A model generated the notes under the pieces. The model searched no databases. It had not been told where the DNA came from and saw only the letters and a program-made list of their open reading frames with translations. The position numbers and the translations under genes are program-made. Shown piece by piece: positions 5,950 through 8,235 of a stretch of 8,235 nucleotides of DNA; the first letter of the stretch is position 1; each line of letters opens with the position of its first letter. The stretch is from contig DATJSH010000282.1 of the NCBI GenBank assembly GCA_035504235.1, positions 1 through 8,235 of the forward strand, given 5' to 3'. This DNA comes from DATARH01 sp035504235. GTDB lineage: Bacteria; Pseudomonadota; Alphaproteobacteria; ATCC43930; CGMCC-115725.

Positions 5950-5997
5950 GAGGGCTGCCAGCCGATCCGTATTATGCCGCCGTCGCGCGGAGCGTGC

Positions 5998-6015
5998 CGC
6001 CGCCGGTGGGCGGCG
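5998..6015 (-). terminator. GC hairpin after the receptor gene, without a U-tract
   Basis: A perfect 7-bp stem (5998-6004 with 6009-6015, arms CGCCGCC/GGCGGCG) with a 4-base loop begins six bases after the receptor's TAA stop. No T-run follows on the minus strand, so it is not a standard intrinsic terminator. It may protect the 3' end of receptor mRNA, attenuate read-through into tonB, or be a by-product of GC-rich sequence. Confidence 0.35.
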
Positions 6016-6020
6016 TCACC

Positions 6021-8235
6021 TTAAAACTCCTTTGTGACGCTCGCAAAGACCGAACGCCGCGGCCCGTATTGGTTGGCAAAGACGCCGATCCCGGTCTGGC
6101 TGCGCAGCAGGTAAACCTCGTCAAGCAAATTGACGATACTGAGGCGAAGCGTGATCGGGCCGCCCGGCGCCTGGTCGAAACGGTGCGAGACCGACAGGTT
6201 GACCTGCTCATAGGACGGAACGGTGCTGCCGTTGTAGACGAGGTTGTTCGGCTCCTGGGCGCGCAATCCCGATCCGGCGAGCATGTCCACGGCAAACCGG
6301 GTGCCGTACCAGGTATAGGCGACGCCGCCCGAAGCTGTCATGAGCTGGCTGTGGTCGGTGTTGACCAGCATGCTGTCGGCGGAAGCAAGATCGGACGGGG
6401 CAAAGTTGAATTGCGCCGAGTTGATGCCTTCCGCCTTCTGCTTGGCGAGCGCCAGGTTACCGTATAAGTCGAAGGCGCCGGCGGTGTAATTGACGGTCAG
6501 CTCGACGCCCTGGTTGATGCCCATGTGGTAGTTGAACGGCGTCAGGATGACCGGTGCGCCGAACTGCCCTTCATCGAGCAGGTTGCGCGAATATTTGTAA
6601 TAGAGATCGACGCCGGTCTTGAGGCCCGGCAGCCACGGCCAATCCTGCGTCACTCCCGCATCGAGGTACTGGGCGCGTTCGTTCTTGATGGGATCGTTTT
6701 GCGTGACCGCAGGCGCGGCGCTGGTGTTGGCATAGAGCGCGAGGTCCTGGGTTGACACCAGCTCCTGCGGCGGCGGAGTGAAATAGCTCGCATAGCCGGC
6801 ATGAACGGTCGTCGACGGCGTCGCCTTCCACACCACGTTCAGGCGCGGACTGAACTGGCTACCGCTCGTATAGCCGTTGACGAGGTCGTAGCGGATCCCG
6901 GGATTGACGGTCAACGTGTCGAGCGCGTGCCATTCGTCCTGGAGATAGGCGCTAACGCTGTAGCTTCCCTTCGCGCTGTTATCGACGATCGTCGTTGTGG
7001 CGGTCGCGAAGATCGGGTTGCCGGAGGCATCGGTGCCTGTCTGCGCGAGCACGTCGGAGGTCGAGTCCGACGTCACATGCTCGCCGGTGACGAGGATACC
7101 ACCACGCAGTGTGTGGTCGTCGTTGAGCCGATAGCTGCCCTCGGCCTGAAGGTTGTTGGCCCAGCTCGTGCGCTCAGCCGTCTCGCCGATCCCGTCAAAG
7201 GCGAGGTCGCCCAAGAGGTCGGGGTGGTAATCGAGAAAGCTGTATTTCGAGATCACAGAAATCTGAAAATCGAGCGGCCCCTCCGAATGCAAGAAGGAGA
7301 GCGCGCCGAACTGTGCGCCTTCGGTCTGATGCTCGTTGAGGTTCGCCGAGTTGAAGGCTGAAATCGGCGTGCCATTGATCGCGCTGATCCCGCCTAAAGG
7401 AGCCACACCCGGGGTGTTGGGGATCTGGAACTGCGAGTTGAACTCGCCGAACATGACGCTGATCTTGTTGTACGGGTCGAGGATTTTTTCGAGATAGGCG
7501 AAATCGTGCGTTTGCTCGCTGTGATCGTGGATTGGCCGGTAGCTGCCGGTGGTGTTTTGCACGCCCTCTTGGGTGTCGAGATAGTCGCCCGAGAAATAGA
7601 AATTATAGCCGTCGACGGACGTGCCGTATTCGAGGCTCGGGTTGATCGTGCCGTGGCTGCCGCCGAACAAAGTTACCGAGCCGCCCGGCTGGAACAACCC
7701 GCTCTTGCTTTGGATGTCGACGATCCCCGCGGTGCGCAGCCCGTACTCGGCCGGCAGCGCCCCGGTGATGAGCTGCATCGAATCGACAAAGCGCGTGCTC
7801 AGATCCTGGCCGAAGAAGCTCACCCCGTCGGGCAGGATCACGCCGTCGATACGATACTGGACGTTGAGATGCTCGTTGCGGACGTGCAGCCCGCCATTGG
7901 CGGCATTGTCCTGGTCGACACCGGGCATCTGCAGGATCGCGTCGTCGATCGGCGTGTTGGACCCGTTCGGCAGGTCCTGGATCGCCGGCTGGCTCAGCGT
8001 ATAGGTCGACGCGCCGATCTTCGGCTCGATATTGATCCGCGCCTCATTCAGCTGTTTGGCTACCACCTCGACGTCGAACGAGGTATTGGGCACCAGGTCG
8101 AGCCCCGGCGCCTGGGCTTGCCGCGGCAACGGCGTTCCGGAGGCTGGCGCGGCAGACGCCTGCGGCAAGGGCGAGCCCGCGGCGGCGGGCGCCTGTGGCG
8201 GTAAAGGCGCGCCCCCTGTTTTTGGGTTCGGCGTC
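6021..8235 (-). CDS. TonB-dependent outer-membrane receptor (5' end beyond window)
   Basis: The frame is open from the TAA at 6021-6023 to the right edge (about 737 codons visible), so the signal peptide and start lie outside. Residues below count from the codon at 8168. A Pro/Ala-rich N-terminal stretch is followed by a TonB-box-like FDVEVVAKQ (31-39). The plug domain is at about 53-157, with LPNGSNTPIDDAILQMPGV, LHVRNEHLNVQYRIDGV and ALPAEYGLRTAGIVDIQSKSG. A 22-strand-type beta-barrel follows, with alternating YGNLALAKQ-like strands. The end is NLLDEVYLLRSQTGIGVFANQYGPRRSVFASVTKEF-like, with the terminal Phe expected for BAM recognition. The tail GIGV...PRR...F matches a recurrent proteobacterial receptor group whose substrate I cannot name. 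tonB follows on the same strand. A TTG at 8168 could be read as a start, but it has no ribosome site, and the repeat pattern continues upstream, so I treat it as internal. Confidence 0.93.
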   Translation of the reverse strand, partial: TPNPKTGGAPLPPQAPAAAGSPLPQASAAPASGTPLPRQAQAPGLDLVPNTSFDVEVVAKQLNEARINIEPKIGASTYTLSQPAIQDLPNGSNTPIDDAILQMPGVDQDNAANGGLHVRNEHLNVQYRIDGVILPDGVSFFGQDLSTRFVDSMQLITGALPAEYGLRTAGIVDIQSKSGLFQPGGSVTLFGGSHGTINPSLEYGTSVDGYNFYFSGDYLDTQEGVQNTTGSYRPIHDHSEQTHDFAYLEKILDPYNKISVMFGEFNSQFQIPNTPGVAPLGGISAINGTPISAFNSANLNEHQTEGAQFGALSFLHSEGPLDFQISVISKYSFLDYHPDLLGDLAFDGIGETAERTSWANNLQAEGSYRLNDDHTLRGGILVTGEHVTSDSTSDVLAQTGTDASGNPIFATATTTIVDNSAKGSYSVSAYLQDEWHALDTLTVNPGIRYDLVNGYTSGSQFSPRLNVVWKATPSTTVHAGYASYFTPPPQELVSTQDLALYANTSAAPAVTQNDPIKNERAQYLDAGVTQDWPWLPGLKTGVDLYYKYSRNLLDEGQFGAPVILTPFNYHMGINQGVELTVNYTAGAFDLYGNLALAKQKAEGINSAQFNFAPSDLASADSMLVNTDHSQLMTASGGVAYTWYGTRFAVDMLAGSGLRAQEPNNLVYNGSTVPSYEQVNLSVSHRFDQAPGGPITLRLSIVNLLDEVYLLRSQTGIGVFANQYGPRRSVFASVTKEF
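8109..8213 (-). repeat. three imperfect G-x-P-L-P coding repeats in the receptor N-terminus
   Basis: Reading the receptor frame toward its C-terminus, GAPLPPQA (8213-8190), GSPLPQA (8177-8157) and GTPLPRQAQA (8138-8109) recur every 36-39 bases, separated by Ala/Pro-rich linkers. They lie just before the TonB-box-like segment and may continue past the right edge. A flexible periplasmic linker is the likely role; this is inferred from composition. Confidence 0.6.

Noticed and set aside
5501..6037. Glycine-rich plus-strand protein of 178 codons.
   Set aside because: It is the antisense image of TonB's poly-proline codons (CCN read as NGG/GGN).

Overview
The window looks like chromosomal DNA of a GC-rich Gram-negative bacterium. 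It encodes a TonB-dependent outer-membrane receptor with a TonB, an RlmI-type rRNA methyltransferase, and a tRNA-Arg(ACG) fragment of the usual proteobacterial type. Codon and GC character and the protein style fit an alphaproteobacterium, possibly the Rhodospirillales/Acetobacteraceae area. That placement is inference from general character, not from a marker gene.

Layout. Positions 1-180 hold the most unusual stretch. The 5' half of a tRNA-Arg(ACG) gene lies on the minus strand and stops matching a tRNA exactly at the end of the anticodon loop. It runs on into sequence rich in short inverted and direct repeats, and no 3' tRNA half is visible. The simplest reading is a junction left by a tyrosine-recombinase integration event, with any element lying off the left edge. 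Positions 181-295 are intergenic with a candidate promoter. Positions 296-1537 (plus strand) encode an RlmI-like 23S rRNA cytosine-C5 methyltransferase.

Everything from 1538 to the right edge is on the minus strand. In transcription order it is: a TonB-dependent receptor (6021 to the edge, 5' end missing), tonB (5212-5937, TTG start), a TVP38/TMEM64 (VTT/DedA-like) membrane protein (4379-5119), an FAD-dependent pyridine nucleotide-disulfide oxidoreductase (2967-4382), and a HAMP-containing sensor histidine kinase (1538-2953). The last three are tightly packed: a 4-base ATGA overlap, then a gap of about a dozen bases. They almost certainly form one operon. The receptor and tonB lie upstream with 83- and 92-base gaps, so they may belong to the same transcript or to a separate unit. 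The kinase and rlmI converge with their stop codons directly abutting.

Working together: the receptor and TonB would import an unidentified substrate across the outer membrane using proton-motive force supplied through ExbB/ExbD encoded elsewhere. The TVP38 protein and flavoprotein form a membrane/redox pair, and the kinase has no response regulator in view. A 15-bp tandem direct repeat just upstream of the TVP38 gene is the best candidate operator for that module. No complete mobile element, CRISPR array, rRNA or clear intrinsic terminator is visible.
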